Notes under the pieces: model-generated
The model's input: only the letters and a program-made list of their open reading frames with translations
What the model was told of the DNA's origin: nothing
Databases searched by the model: none
Made by a program: the position numbers and the translations under genes
Shown here: positions 36,690 to 49,006 of the stretch, in pieces
Numbering within the stretch: position 1 is the first letter of the stretch
How the letters are laid out: every line of letters starts with the position of its first letter
Source of the DNA: Plicaturopsis crispa FD-325 SS-3
Taxonomy: Eukaryota; Basidiomycota; Agaricomycetes; Amylocorticiales; Amylocorticiaceae
Direction: 5' to 3'
DNA length: 64,000 bases
NCBI GenBank assembly: GCA_000827205.1
Contig: KN832565.1
Coordinates: forward strand, 374,000 to 437,999

Positions 36690-39600
36690 CTACACATCTC
36701 CTACCCACCCTTTCACTTCCTTGTCCCCGGGAACGGTGCATAAGTTGAGCACTTGGCCTATTGAGCTTAATTTATCCTGCTGAGTCTGATGAGAAGAAAA
36801 GTGTGTCAGAGAGGGCGCGTCGGGAGGAACACAACTACGCACGGCGACAACATTTTCTTCGATAGTTTCATCAACAACAAGCCTGTATATGTAGACGGTT
36901 TTCGTCTGTCCGATACGATGAACGCGATCAATGGCTTGTTCCTAGAGTAGCATTTGTGAGGGATGCCGGGATGCCACCTGCACGAAGTGACGGCGGTACT
37001 TACCTCGACAAACGGATTCCACCAGGGCTCTATCAAGATGACATGGCTACACGCGGTGATGTTGAGACCTTAACAAGGATAATAGTAAACGAGTCTGAAA
37101 GAAGGACCAGGCTCAATTGAAAGGGGACTCACCAGTGCCACCCGCCATTATCGACATGAGCAAAACTAGGCACTGGTCGTCAGTGCGTATTTTCTCTAGT
37201 GCCCATTCACACTCCTGGAGGTTCAAGTCACCATCATCTACGCCCATTCCATCAGGTGGCGGTTTCCACGATGAAAATGCTATATGCCAGACTCACAGAC
37301 GACTGACTCAATTTCTTGCTCGGCCAATTTATCCGAGATCAGAGACAGCATGACTTTCGAGTGTCCCTGTGGAGGACATCCGGATTCAGGACGAAATGAG
37401 CATAGGGAGCGGGAATGCTTACGAAGACAATCGTTTTCTCGCGTTTATCAACGATCTTGTGCAAGATCTCCATGACTTCTGCCAACTTCGATGAGACGTA
37501 CGTGGGGTCAAGCAACTCTCGCGCAAATTCGAGTGCTTCGGGGATCTTGAGTGGGTTCATATCGGCTTCGAGGACTCTAAGCAAGGGACACATGTTGGTT
37601 AGTAACTAGATGTATTCTCCAAATAGAGTATGGTGCTTACGGTTCGGTCACATTGCCATCGCCTGCAGATTGCGCTTCGTCCGGAACTTCTGAGTCCTGC
37701 GTACCACCCACTGTGAATTCAACCTCGTTGGCGTGTATGGCCTTCGTCAAGAGAAACGGATGATCGCAAGCTACACCAAAAACAGTGAGTCCAATTCGAC
37801 GTGTAAGTCAAACTGTCAAATGCCTTGTCGTAGACGAATCAACTTTGCCCACATGCTCTTGAATGGCATATGTTGCCTAACATAATCGTAAAATTCGCTT
37901 TCCTGCCTGGTCAAGCGAAGATTGATAGTGCGGTCAACTTTCGGTGGGAGCTTGATGAGAGAGTCATCTTTGCGTCGGTATATCATTGCGTCTGGAAGCA
38001 CGGTCTGTCACCAAGGTTTAGTACAGCATACAGGTAAGATGGCATGGTCGCTTACCTGCAACAGCTGGGTAGGCTCTGCGATCCGACCTTGCTTCAGCGG
38101 TTTAGTTATCAGACGATCGAATGTTTCGAGGTCATGAAGGCCACGGTAGTCCACGCGCAAGAACTTGAGTAATGGGTATAGATCGCGCAGGGAGTTCTAA
38201 CCGCGCGCGTCAAAGTTGGGACTAAACTGGCGAGAGGTGAGAACATGCCTGTGCAGGGGTACCAGACAGGCAAAGACCGTGGTTTTTGCGGAGAGCCCAG
38301 CATGCAGCGGGTGTTTGCCGCACGGGATTTCGCATGACATGCGCTTCATCTAAAGTGAAATCCGTTTATATCATGGTTACGGCCATGAAAAGGGTGTAGC
38401 TTACCGAAGACGATGCGGTGGAATTTCAACAGAAACAGAGGGCAATATTCTGGATCTATAGGGAAATTGTTACCCTCGCGAATGCCGCTACGCAGTGCGA
38501 GTTCTTTGAATTTGAGAAGGGCGCGATGTTGGATACATATTTGGTTATAGGTGGCGAGCTAAATGATTGGTTACAATGAGCAGGAAAACAGCATTGAAAA
38601 TCGCTAAAACTTACAACTATATCAAAGCCGCCTATAAATTTGGTATCTGCGAGAGATTATGCTCAATGAAACTCGATGATCAGCAGCGTCACAATGGTGC
38701 GAGGCGTACCTCGGCTGAGATCTTTCCCGTGGTATATTAACACTTTGAGGTGAGGCGCGAATTTCTGCACTTCAGAAGCCCAGTGGCTGATGATACCCAC
38801 CGAAGGACACACAACTCTGTGCCAGAATCAGCAGAATCCACCAGTGGAGTTCAGTCAATGACTTACAACGTCGCAGGAACAACACCATCGGTATTCGAAC
38901 GCAATGGTCGTTTACATACCAACGCGATCGTTACAACGGTTTTCCCGAGACTGTTCATATGACATCAGTGCGACATTTAGAACTTCCCGACCTCTTTCCA
39001 ACGTACCCCATGTCGTATGCCAAAACGAATCCTGTGTTGTTCGGACTGCCGCAGATATGGCCCCCTTCTTCCCGGTCATGTAGGCGCTGGACGTCAACCG
39101 CTTGATAGGGCTTGAGGGAAGACCCGTTCTTGAACATGAAAATGTTTTCACGGCATAACAATGGTGGCAAGAGCTCGTCCAGCGAGGAGAAGGAACGGTG
39201 GACTTGCTGGCGAACGTATTGCCTTGTCTCTTCCTCTGCCATTTCCTCCGCCACGGTGGCTCCAGATTTTCGAGGGCGGACATGTGGCTTGTCGGATGGA
39301 CGTTTTGGCCGGCTTGCAGGCAAATGCGAAGGCACACTATTCCTATCATCTAAGGTGTTTCTGGCGCGGTCATTGGACTGCGCCACCCGCCGAGTCTGCG
39401 ACATCGATTATTAATTGCTATAAGACCATGATTTCTACTGACCTCTTTCTGCCTGCAATCCTCGCACTTGATTAGCTTGGTTCGGTTGATAGTGAAATTC
39501 TGTGAATGATTCGTCAATAGGTTGTCCATAGTCTGCGATTTAATAACGCCGCCCGAGCTCACCCCGCTGCCCGGACCAGGGAAAGGCAGATCTAACAATG

Positions 39601-39909
39601 AAGGATAGCATGGTGGAGATAGGTCTTCAAGGCTCGAAGATTCATTCCCATATATTGTGGTTCGGGTCGAGACTAGCTCCCCAGGCAGCGATCGTCGGCT
39701 GATTTTCACGGCTTTCGCGTGCCAAATGAGACCGCTTTGGCAAAAACAGCGCCCATTTTCCGTCTTGAACATTTCGGGGTGTTGGTGGTAAGGATACGAG
39801 GTTGTTTTCCATCCACCGAACTGGAGCGGCGACGACTCTTATACAAGAGTAACAAAGGGTTCGGTGTTCACAGCGGGTCGTCGTTGTCAAAGGGGTTTCC
39901 CATTGGCAT
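36690..39909 (-). CDS. SNF2-family DNA-dependent ATPase/helicase
   Basis: About a dozen exons on the minus strand from ATG 39909 to TAG ending at 36690; roughly 800 residues. The N-terminal 200 residues are low-complexity with a CEDC motif. ATPase motifs follow: [13 protein letters not shown], motif I YDMGLGKT (across an intron near 38950), motif II DEAH (also across an intron), motif III LCLSGTP, motif V GGTGLN and motif [13 protein letters not shown]. All catalytic motifs are intact, with Asp-Met before GLGKT preceded by Tyr instead of the common Glu. No RING lies between the two helicase lobes, unlike Rad5/HLTF proteins. The family remodels chromatin or acts in DNA repair; the subfamily is not resolved. 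The very end is uncertain: a 57-nt in-frame segment after ENVVA could be an intron. Confidence 0.88.
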
Positions 39910-40518
39910 TGATGCTAGACATACACCTAGAAAGCCACGAGAAGGAGGGGCGGTGCTCTGCGCGTAAACCAAAGCCATATCCATTAGTCAACATTGTCAA
40001 CGAACCGATGCCACCCAGACGCACCCAAGTATGGCAGTGGTCACGGTCAAGAGTTTCGGTCGAGTCGTACCTCGAAACTTTTGACAGCAGTATTCAGCCG
40101 TGCGAGATCCCCATATCCTAGACATTGTCTTCGACTTGGCATGAACCAAGTGAGTGTCTATCCTTTGCAAACCTGAGCACGGGAAGAGATATTGCTCGTA
40201 CCGAAGATGATATGTGGATAACAAGGGCAAGAGGGAAAAATGTCAAAGAAGAATGCTAGTGGCAAGGGGGCGCTGAACTTGGGGTGTTCGCAAATATCAC
40301 TGCGCAAACTAAGGTTCGTTCACATTAGTAAATTCGAGATTGTCAAGACCTAAAAGCATCGCAGAGCAAGATTTGGAGGAAACAATGTCCGCAGTTACTA
40401 GAGCACAGAGGGTCAGAGACCGTCAGATCTCCCAGAACTAGTTTAAAGTAGAATTTAGTACTGACGGTGGTGATTGGAAGTAAGGTCCAACATACCTTCG
40501 AATTCGACAGTACTCAAG
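39910..40518. other. Intergenic region
   Basis: About 610 bases holding the SNF2 promoter and the 3' end of the DUF6533 gene. No RNA gene or further coding frame supported. Confidence 0.5.
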
Positions 40519-42265
40519 TCAGACATGTGGCATGCTATGGATCGAGTTATCAGCCACTTCGATTGAAAGAGGCTTCATGGGTTTTGTTGGCGAGCTGGGG
40601 GCGGCATCTTCCGCCGGACACTCGAGACTGGTGCCGGGAATGGCTACTTGACCGCGATGGACTTGGATGTCACGAAAGACAACGCCCGATACGAGCGATG
40701 CGGACGTGTCAGCACCGGTAGAGAGAACCCCAGCATGCGCGTGCTCATGGAGATTGAGCAGGAGGCGCGACATGAGTGCTACAGATAAACTGCGGACGAC
40801 AAACAACGGTAAGATGCAAGAAAGGAACCAAAGAGACAGCATGTACCAGTTGGCAAGTCCAGACATGCCCTCAACGTCGGGGTAATATTGCCAAGAAGGG
40901 GTGTCCAACTACGGAGATGCAAGTTGAGCAGATGCGTGAAAAATGTGTACAGATATAGATGAGCGACAGTGAGTACGCACCCAATATAGGAGGATATTTG
41001 CAAGATGTAGCAATGCCATAGCTCTGATATTGCGTAGGTTAGCTAGATTAGCTAGTCTAAAGCGTAGAAAACATGGACTTGCATAAAATATAGTGATCCT
41101 GATGGTAATTGTAAACGTGTTATCATAGGTGCAATGACGGAGTACTGCACCATCTCGGAGGATCAAGCTTGCAAACGACATTCTGCCGGAAATAGTTCGC
41201 AAATCTGTCACAACTTGGTATGTTTTCCGCAGGGTCATGACCAGTATGAGGACATCGAACAGAAACACTCCGGGCCATAGAATGTCGGTGTCTAGAGATA
41301 TCGGTAAGCGTGGAGGTTTGGGTAGGTACTTATTTCAATAGACGGACCTATTTCACCATTATTTGCTAAACAAGAAAGCCTGCGCAGTGCAGTAAGTTCT
41401 CCGAAGTGCAGGATCTAGCTCAATAAGAAACGGTTTACCCCAGTGTTTCTATATTTTTATAGGTTGGGTCTAGATCTGAACGAAACACTGTGTTTCCGTT
41501 CTCGCGGATGAAGTACTGCGCAAGTCAGTCTCGTCAGCAAAGAAAAAATGGCTTGGGAGCTGACCACATTGACTGCGATGAGCCCGAGGATCAAACTGCC
41601 CAAGAAAATGATAATTTTCTTACGACAGCCATACAGTGCATAGGTCCGAAGAGAAGCAATCACTTGGACCAACGTGGTCATGATATGAAATCTTGACGGG
41701 AGAACATTGGGGAAACACTCACATACAACGATAAGCTGGGTCACAAATTGGATGATTTGACGAGACCATAGGAATGGCTCGCAGCTGGTTTGACACGAGC
41801 GTCAGTGGAATGCACGAGGGAAATATGCATGACAGACCTCTAAGCGCAACAGGTCATATTCGCAAATGCATAAATGTGGCAGTAGCTTCACGTAATCGTG
41901 CACGAACATACCGCAAGGTCCCAGCGTAGCATCATAGCACATAGTACGGCGCAATTGACCAGTGCAAGGAGATAACGGTTTGCAAAGAAGAGGGCGGACG
42001 ATACGGATTTTGGGCGTCTCCAAATGAGATGCACTTCATCTGAGAATGTAAGGCTCATATCGAACCAAAGAATGGCTATAAGCATTGAGTAAGTCCTTGG
42101 GCCAAACGACGATGCTGTTTCTAGCCCATTAGCTCGCAGCTTACTTATTCCAATGAGATCTAATTGATTGACCCTGTGATATACCGCTGATCAATCCAGT
42201 GAACGCACAAAAATGAAGAGTAAGACTGACGATGGGGCATCGGAAACGAAATCACCTGCATCCAT
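40519..42265 (-). CDS. DUF6533-type seven-helix membrane protein
   Basis: A multi-exon minus-strand gene. The first exon starts at 42265 (MDAGDFVSDAPSSVLLFIF), followed by a very short exon (GQSIRSHWNK) and the diagnostic DUF6533 block LTFSDEVHLIWRRPKSVSSA followed by LFFANRYLLALVNCAV. Later exons hold hydrophobic helices (TTLVQVIASLRTYALYG, KKIIIFLGSLILGLIAVNVV, MFLFDVLILVMTLRKTYQVV, ANWYMLSLWFLSCILPLFVV) and a soluble C-terminal tail ending HSMPHV. Agaricomycetes have very large families of these proteins; function is unknown, though the topology resembles receptors. Exon borders between 40900 and 41850 are approximate. The VLSTGADTSASLVSGVVF stretch in the tail looks like the usual cytoplasmic low-complexity part. 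Confidence 0.8.
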
Positions 42266-43419
42266 GATGTGCGTATGGCGCACAAGTGACTGGTGAGCGT
42301 TGAGAAGAGGGGCTCTAGTAGTCAGTAAGAGATATAACGGCGACACTGGTTTTATACCCGACAAGGGGTCGTCTGCATCAAAGGTCATTTGAGGTCTGTG
42401 CAGTCGACACATCTCACGTCGAGGGTTTCAGTGACATCTTCTGTTTATCGCGGAACATCGTAAACTGTCACTGCATCAAGACACAGCGGCTACTTTGAGA
42501 GTCAGACGAACCAGGCTTCATGCAGGGTGCCCCATGACCAAATCAAACGCGCCGCTGGGAGGCACTGTAAGACGCCCCGAGTGGGAGAGCCACCATGCCC
42601 CCCGTAAAAAAGAACAAACGCTAGACAATGCCTACGGACAGTCGGCTAGACCTGTGGCGATCTAGTCATCAGAAAGGCAAGCTTAGCGATCGATAGGGCC
42701 GGATAGGCATAAGTAGTCGGGCGGTACCAGTCGTTGAACAGTGCATAGTAGTGCGTAGCGAGTGCATTCTAGAAACTCCGGGCATTTCAAGGAGCGTGAA
42801 GGTACCGTCATGCGTCACGGTTCCAGCTTCAAAGCGCTTCGGAAATCAGAACGGCGCAGCTGCAGAACGGTATGTACCGGTGACATATAAAGCTTCAAGC
42901 GCCACTAGTACTGGCAGTGGTTAGGCAGAGGCGAGGCAGTGGGACGTCCCAACTGTTTCGTATTTGTTTGTATCTGTTATGCTACGGCGCCTAGGCTGAC
43001 GTTGTCTAAGTTAGTAGTTTCCTACAACACTCCATACATGCCGAATGGCGATTGACCCTGAGCGCCCAAGGAAGGACCTCAGATCTTCTCTGAGGCGCTT
43101 TGAGACGCTTTCGGAGTAACACCAATGCCGAAGGTCAGGTAGCTGATGATCACTGGCTTGAAAACGGGACCATACCGCAATTGTAAAGCCTCTTACGCGC
43201 CGCAGACACTGCTACCAACACCAGTGGTATCAATTCGTCATTCCAGATGAAACCGAAGCACCTTAAATTACTGCAAGGGCGGCAAACATGAGGACAATGT
43301 GAGTATATGTCCTTATCTCTATGTTTCTTGAGCTCGGCGACTGAGCCCCACTTGCAGTTGGCACCCACATCGTGAAAGTATTGGGCGATTTGAGGAGCTT
43401 ATACACCTATTTCACCGTG
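42266..43419. other. Intergenic region between divergent genes
   Basis: About 1.15 kb upstream of both the DUF6533 gene (minus) and the short surface-protein gene (plus). No gene or RNA signal was found. Confidence 0.5.
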
Positions 43420-44689
43420 ATGATCACCTCCGCTTTTCTTTGTCTGTCTTTCCCGGTGCTCGTGTTCTCGTACGCAGGCCCTAGCCTCAGATCCATCGCT
43501 CCCAGGAACGCGGAAACCACAGCAATATGCACGAAAAGTTTCAGCTGGATGAAGAATGAACGCGGATTTTCTCCGTGCTTCCTTGCTGCCTACATCGTCG
43601 GGGCATGCACCCGGAATCGTAAGTAGCGTGTTTACCATACATTTTCTTCGTGTTATCTCACTTTTTACAGATGCCTGGTTCATCCCACGCTTACAAGCCG
43701 GAAATAAATACGATGTACCCGAGGGTTCAACAGTAAATGCGTGTAGCTGGTGCGCTGTCCTATATCCCACGTTTGTGTGCATATTCTTCAATTATTACAC
43801 AGTTCCTGGGCTAGTTACAATCTTCTCCAGGCTTGTGCGGTATGTCAAGAGACAGGCGGGTTCGCCGTAAGGCACGTATACAGCACCAATCTCGAAGCGC
43901 ACACGCTGAAAGTGTAATGGCTATGATAACAGTTGGGTAGCCTACCAAAACCCATGCTCGGAATACCTCTCCGCGACGACGTATTTACCGGAAGGCGACA
44001 CTCTTCCTAACAATGCCACACTACCTGCTTGGGCTGGTACCGATCGTGAGATTGCCAATTTGTATATGGCATGAAGCAAACCTGATGACTCTTGCCAGCA
44101 AAGAGCTGGACCTACGCGTGCTTTAATGCATCTGAAGCAGAGGCGCTGTCTGGAAGCAGCAAGTCGTTCTCGATACCGGAGCATTGACAAAAAACTCATG
44201 ACGATCCCAGGTCATCCAGATCTCGTCCCTAACAGTAACGTTGACAATAGCAGCTCGTCACAGCACCAAATTTCGGCGGGCGCTATCATTGGTAGTGTCC
44301 TTGGCGGTTTTGTTGGACTGGTCCTTCTTGGCTTATGCCTTGCTTTCTGCATCCTGCGCAAGAGGAACCGGGACGCGGAGAAGATCGAGCCCCCACATAC
44401 CTGCTCAGTGGGCTCACCCGGCGGTATCGACGATCCCATCACCCAAACGCGGACCGTGTCGGATGGATTGAAGAGGCACAAGGACCCCGCTGCTGTCGGT
44501 GCCGTAGATAACTGCAGCGGTGTTCTGCCGGCAAACTGTCCGTCTATGCCAGTATTGTCGTCGGCCCCGTCTACCACAACGACGAAGGGCGCCAGTGGTT
44601 TGGGAGCCGTGGACCCAGAGGCGAAGGTGGTCTGCGTTCATGGAGAAACCTGGAGGAGACAGTTCCGTAGTCTATGTACGGGTATCTGA
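43420..44689 (+). CDS. Single-pass cell-surface protein, short paralogue
   Basis: Starts at ATG 43420 with signal peptide MITSAFLCLSFPVLVFSYA. The extracellular part carries the Cys blocks NERGFSPCFLAAYIVGAC, GSTVNACSWC, SWASYNLLQACAVCQE and NPCSEYLSATTYLPEGDTL, then NATLPAWAGTD. A transmembrane helix (AGAIIGSVLGGFVGLVLLGL) is followed by a basic stop-transfer RKRNRDAEKIE. Blocks and order match the gene at 60970, so the two are paralogues. This copy ends 190 residues after the last splice site, whereas the other has a cytoplasmic tail over 300 residues long. Two introns are odd: 44159-44210 begins GCAAGT where the paralogue has GTGCGT, and the join after TGGFA (near 43868) is out of phase unless a GTTCGC donor is used. 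It may be decaying. Function is unknown. Confidence 0.6.
44159..44210 (+). other. GC-AG intron in the short surface-protein gene
   Basis: Donor GCAAGT, acceptor CCCAG (52 nt). The paralogue at 61745 has a normal GT donor at the equivalent position before HPDLVP. Confidence 0.6.
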
Positions 44690-45149
44690 ATGATCCCTGA
44701 CTTTAACGCGCGGCCAGGTCATGGTCACGTTGCGGATATGTGTATCTGAGTACTTACGGTTCTATGTTCAGTGTCATTGTGTCAGTGCTATACAGGTACT
44801 TAACAGGACGGCTTTCGAGTCTCATTACTCGGTCTAGCGCCCGACAACGACCAAAATGCTTGAACTTGCGGTGGATGCAGCTACCTAGCAGTAGGACTAG
44901 GCTGGCAGACAGTGAAACAATAAGTATGCAGCGTCTAATCCGACCCCGAGAGGAAGGAACGAATTGTCTCGTTGGTTGCTCCGAGCTCGTTCTCTCGTCT
45001 GCAAAAGGAGACTAACGGCGTCCGATATCCGACCCTCCTCCGACTTCGGCGACGAGTCGGTGTCCTGACACGGTCGCGTTCGCGCGGTACGCTCCAAGCT
45101 TTGCCATCGTCTGAATATCCTCAAAAATATACTACTTCTGCTTGGAACC
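44690..45149. other. Intergenic region
   Basis: About 460 bases with no supported gene; promoter of CSN7 expected at the right end. Confidence 0.5.
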
Positions 45150-46228
45150 ATGGACCTTGGATTACATTTCTCTGCGCGGTTGGAACCGTTCCTCCTGATG
45201 TCCAAGTCGGCCAAAGGGGCGGCAGCCGCGAAGCTGGTCCAAGACGCCACTTCTGCGCCAGGGGTGTTTGTTTTCGCCGAGCTACTCGATCTGCAGAACA
45301 TCCAGGACGTTCGTTGATGTGCATATATTCCTACGAGTCTAGTTGCTGACGCCCTTGAAGCTAGCAAAGAGCGAACAACATGCACCTTACCTCGCCTTGC
45401 TTCAGATATTCTCGTACAAGACTTACTCAGACTATCTCCGTGCGTTTCTCGATCTGCTGGCTTCAACATGTGCTAACGAGTTCATCAGGTAACAAGGACA
45501 CTCTGCCAGCATTGAATTCTGCTCAAACGACCAAACTAAAGCATCTGTCGATAGTATCGCTTGCACGAGACCGTCGAGTACGCTGCGAATGATCCACCAC
45601 CTCTTAGACTTGTCCATCTCAACGTTGCGTAGATTCTGCCATATGCCCAGCTGCTACAGGAGCTGCAGATGCCTACTATACGCGAACTGGAGGACCTGAT
45701 CATCGATGCCATATACCTCGACATCTTGCGCGGAAAACTCGACCAGAAGGAGCAGCAGTTCGAGGTAGAGGACACCATGGGCAGAGATCTTGAACCAGGG
45801 GAGATTGAAAGTGTCCTTTCTGCTCTACAAAACTGGTGCGTTGCCTGCTCGTGTCGCTCTGCGTGATCTAGGAGCTTAGGCCGCGCAGGTCATCGACAAC
45901 ATCGGCAGTACTATCGACATTAGACGAGAAAATCGCCACGATAGCATCGGAAACGGCCTCCCGCAAAGCAACGAACGAGAGGCAAGAACAAGCGTTGCAG
46001 ACGACGCTGAGGGAGGTGCTAGAAAAGCAGAAAGACAAGGGCAGGCGGAATCCATATTCCAGTATGATGAATGATAGCATGGATATCGACGAGCCCTTGC
46101 TGGAGTCAAACAGAAAGATGAATCGAAAGTATGCACTTTCATGCCCATAAATTCTCCCTGCTTACGCACCATCCAGAGCACCGCAAGAGCCGCCGGCGAA
46201 GCAGCAGAGAAAAAGAAACCGCTTTTAA
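45150..46228 (+). CDS. CSN7: COP9 signalosome subunit 7
   Basis: Six or so exons from ATG 45150 to TAA ending at 46228. The PCI domain is recognisable: GVFVFAELLDLQNIQD, LAKSEQHAPYLALLQIFSYK, TYSDYL, then LPYAQLLQELQMPTIRELED, LIIDAIYLDILRGKLDQKEQ and the winged-helix end YTMGRDLEPG-like block (here EDTMGRDLEPGEIESVLSAL). After an intron at about 45837-45891 comes a coiled-coil (LDEKIATIASETASRKATNE, ERQEQALQTTLREVLEKQKD) and a basic C-terminus ending RKRNRF, which is usual for CSN7. The complex removes Nedd8 from cullins and so regulates SCF ligases. The F-box protein at 6159 would work in the same system, though the genes are not linked. Confidence 0.88.
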
Positions 46229-46615
46229 TTGACCATTTGTACTTTGTATTCTACAGTTGCATGCCCTTGTCACAATCTATCCACCGCATTCACAGTTCTC
46301 TTCGTGGTGGAATGCAATGTGCGAGAAGGTATGTCCAGTCGTGTAATATCACCAAGCCCAGCCATTGAACTTGAAAGATATGTGAGTTGTCTACCACCTT
46401 CGCTTGGGTGCGGCATCGATTAATGTGGTCGGGCCACCAGGATTTGAATCTGGCTGATCGGCTATTGTCCGAGGACAATGGACCGGCATTTCTCCCGAAA
46501 TTGACAACTTGGGTCGAACGCGTCGCTTTGGCCTTCTTCCTCTAACCACACGCGTCTAAAGCTGTCTTCCTTGTCCATCGTAGCGCTGCTCATCCCAGTT
46601 CACCTTGCTTTGCTA
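46229..46615. other. Intergenic region with a tRNA-like remnant
   Basis: About 390 bases. At 46438-46510 the minus strand resembles the 3' half of a tRNA (T-loop-like TTCAAAT with near-complementary stems, ending GGCCCGACCA) but lacks a full cloverleaf. Nothing else is seen. Confidence 0.35.
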
Positions 46616-47559
46616 ATGGCTACACCTCACAGTCCCAAGCGTCCCTCTAGCCCTCGCCCAATTATCCGCCCGCTACCAACATCTCCTCGCAAAGCCCAAG
46701 GCGGGTCGAAAAGCCGACGCAAGCCTTGCCCAGGCTCAAAGCGTTGGATGCGGCCAACAGAACGGATGAAGCTCCTCGCACCCCACGTCTTCCTGAAACC
46801 GAATAACCCACACAACCGCAAGGCCTTCGTCCCCGACCGGAAGTCCTGCCTGACCAATGGAATCTGCGTCGATGTAGAAGGGACACGCGACGTTTCGCTC
46901 GACTCGCCACAGAGCGCGTACATCCCGCCTGCCCATCGACAAGCAACCCGCTACAACACACCGAGGCCACCAGAGCGGTCGAAGACGGCAGCCGACATAG
47001 ACATGGTCATCTCCAAGCTGAAGACCGAGGCGAGCGGTCTCAAACGTCGCGGCGAGGAGTTCTTCGCTCGGGGAAAGGCATTTTCGCACCGGCTCAATAA
47101 TCTGGTCTCGGTACTCTCTGGTGCTGTGGAGAAAGCGCAGCCATCCTGTGCAGGAGACTCCGGTCTGCAATGGCTAGAGATTCACCACGAGGTGGACCAA
47201 CTTGCTGAGTGCGTCCCATCGCACAAACAGTATCCTTCTCTTTGTATACTACACTAAACATCCGCATCTACCATCCCAGGAACTTCAAAGTCGAGTTCGA
47301 TAGGGCTACCGGCAGGGCCGAAGACGCGTTCTACCTGAAGTTCTGCCAGTACTTCGAGAATAGGGAAGACGACGCGCTCGAGAAAATCAGCGATGCGGAT
47401 GAGGTCGTACGCGAGGTCAGGGAGGAGCTTCAAACGTGGACGTACAAGTACGACGTCTGCGGGGCAGCCATCGCACTGGCTTTCGATCGACTCGACTACT
47501 TGGAAGCGCGGGCGCGGGCGTTGGACACGGCATCGCTCCAAACCTCAAACTCAAAGTGA
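46616..47559 (+). CDS. Protein of unknown function with Pro-rich N-terminus
   Basis: Two exons joined across an intron at about 47230-47279 (GTATCC to CCCAG) restore the frame from SHKQ to NFKVEFDRATG; about 298 residues. The first 100 residues are basic and Pro/Ser-rich (SPKRPSSPRPIIRPLPTSPR). The rest is helical and charged, with likely coiled-coil stretches (DIDMVISKLKTEASGLKRRG, DADEVVREVREELQTW). No domain is recognised, and no signal peptide or membrane segment is seen. The end is uncertain: the last codons AAA-GTGAGT could be a donor, extending the gene into a further exon after 47610. Confidence 0.55.
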
Positions 47560-47811
47560 GTTCGATTGGGAAAATGCTGCTGAAGAAGTGCTATGGTATT
47601 CTGACATATAGATTGTGTTCTACAGATACTCTTTGGCTCACATCCTCGGTTGAGCGAGCCATCCCAGCTGTCGATACTCAAATGCTTGTACTTCATATAT
47701 GTTACGCTCTTGAAAACGGAACGGTTAATCGTGTTTCTGATCGCAAGCCACAAGGGGTCCGGACAAGAGATATTATTTCAGCTTTCAGAATCATTCCGCC
47801 CGATCTGCATA

Positions 47812-49006
47812 TCACGTCCCAAACACTCCTCTCTCTAACCTGGATTTCCACGTACTGCCTGTGCCCCCCATAACATCGCTCTCCCCGACCTTCTGTTGCA
47901 CCACCACGCTCTTCACCACCGAGTAGCTCTGCAGCCTCTGCATCTTCACCAGCCACGCGAGTGCCTGGTCTATCGCGCGCGAATACGCGAACGGCGGATG
48001 TCGCAGGTGCAGGAGGATGCGCCGTGCACCGCGCGGATTCAGCACGTAGGCGTGAGTGCATTTCGGGGACGCGGACGGGCGGAGAGTGGTTTTGGACGAT
48101 CTTGTACGTATCCCCTGCTGCTTCAGTGCGGGGAATTTGGTTTCGCTCGACCAGCAGTATCCTAGAAATATACGATTGAATATTCTTTCGATTGTCTATG
48201 GCTTGTTCCAGGGATTACGCACCGAGGAATACAATATCCCAATCTGCGGGTAAGACGCCCCAAACGCTCTTCAGACGCGCGCGTATGTCCCATTCCATGT
48301 CGATGTCATCTTCGAGGACGATTGACGGAGCTGTTTGATCCTCGCTTTCGGCTATTCGCCTGATGACGGCTATGTGGGAGTGCCAAACGGCGATTTTGGC
48401 GGGGGTGAGGAGCTTGAAGTCGGGCAGGTCCGGTTTGTAGGCGGGAATCACGTCGTTCTTGGCGGCACATGTGAGGGGGACGGGAGATCCCTGAGTCGTA
48501 GCGTCGTGTTCGTTGACTTCGGATGCGGGCATTTCGAACGACCAGGTATCGGACCCGTGAACACCCAACGGCTCCGATGATGCAGAAAAGGCGTCGATAT
48601 CTTCTGGCCAGAACTTGTTGGCCTTTCGCCTCTCCCTTCCCTCCTCGGTTCGCATGCTAGCGCGTTGCGCCCGTACATGGTCGAGGATCCTCCCGACGAC
48701 TGCATCCTCCGTGTCGATAGCGTCCGCATATGTCCAGTTCAGTCCCAGGGAATCTCCGAGTATCTTCATCTTGGCCCGCCTATCTGTGCGACGAGGAAGT
48801 GAAACGACATATATCGATGAGGCGATGTCGAGGATGTCTGGTCCGGTCCTCGAATGTGCGCCGAGCTGGCCCTGCGGTCTCCAGGCCAGTGGAAAGCTCG
48901 ATAACAAGAATGTGTTCGGCGCGAATATGAAAGTAAACAAAATCAACACGGTCGCGCAGACGAGACACAAGAACACAGCAAGGGCGGCACGATTAGGTCG
49001 AGACAT
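47812..49006 (-). CDS. GT25-type glycosyltransferase, type II membrane protein
   Basis: Exons 49006-48223 and 48161-47812 (61-nt intron) encode 377 residues. An N-terminal signal anchor (ALAVFLCLVCATVLILFTFI) is followed by the GT25 start IYVVSLPRRTDRRAKMKILG, a central AVWHSHIAVIRRIAE, the metal/nucleotide-binding acidic block VLEDDIDMEWDIR, and DWDIVFLGYCWSSE joined across the intron to CTHAYVLNPRGARRIL. GT25 includes bacterial LPS galactosyltransferases and animal collagen galactosyltransferases; fungal members are little studied, so donor and acceptor are unknown. A Golgi location is inferred from the type II topology. The Ser/Glu-rich insert around EDIDAFSASSEPLG is not typical of bacterial members. 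Confidence 0.85.
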
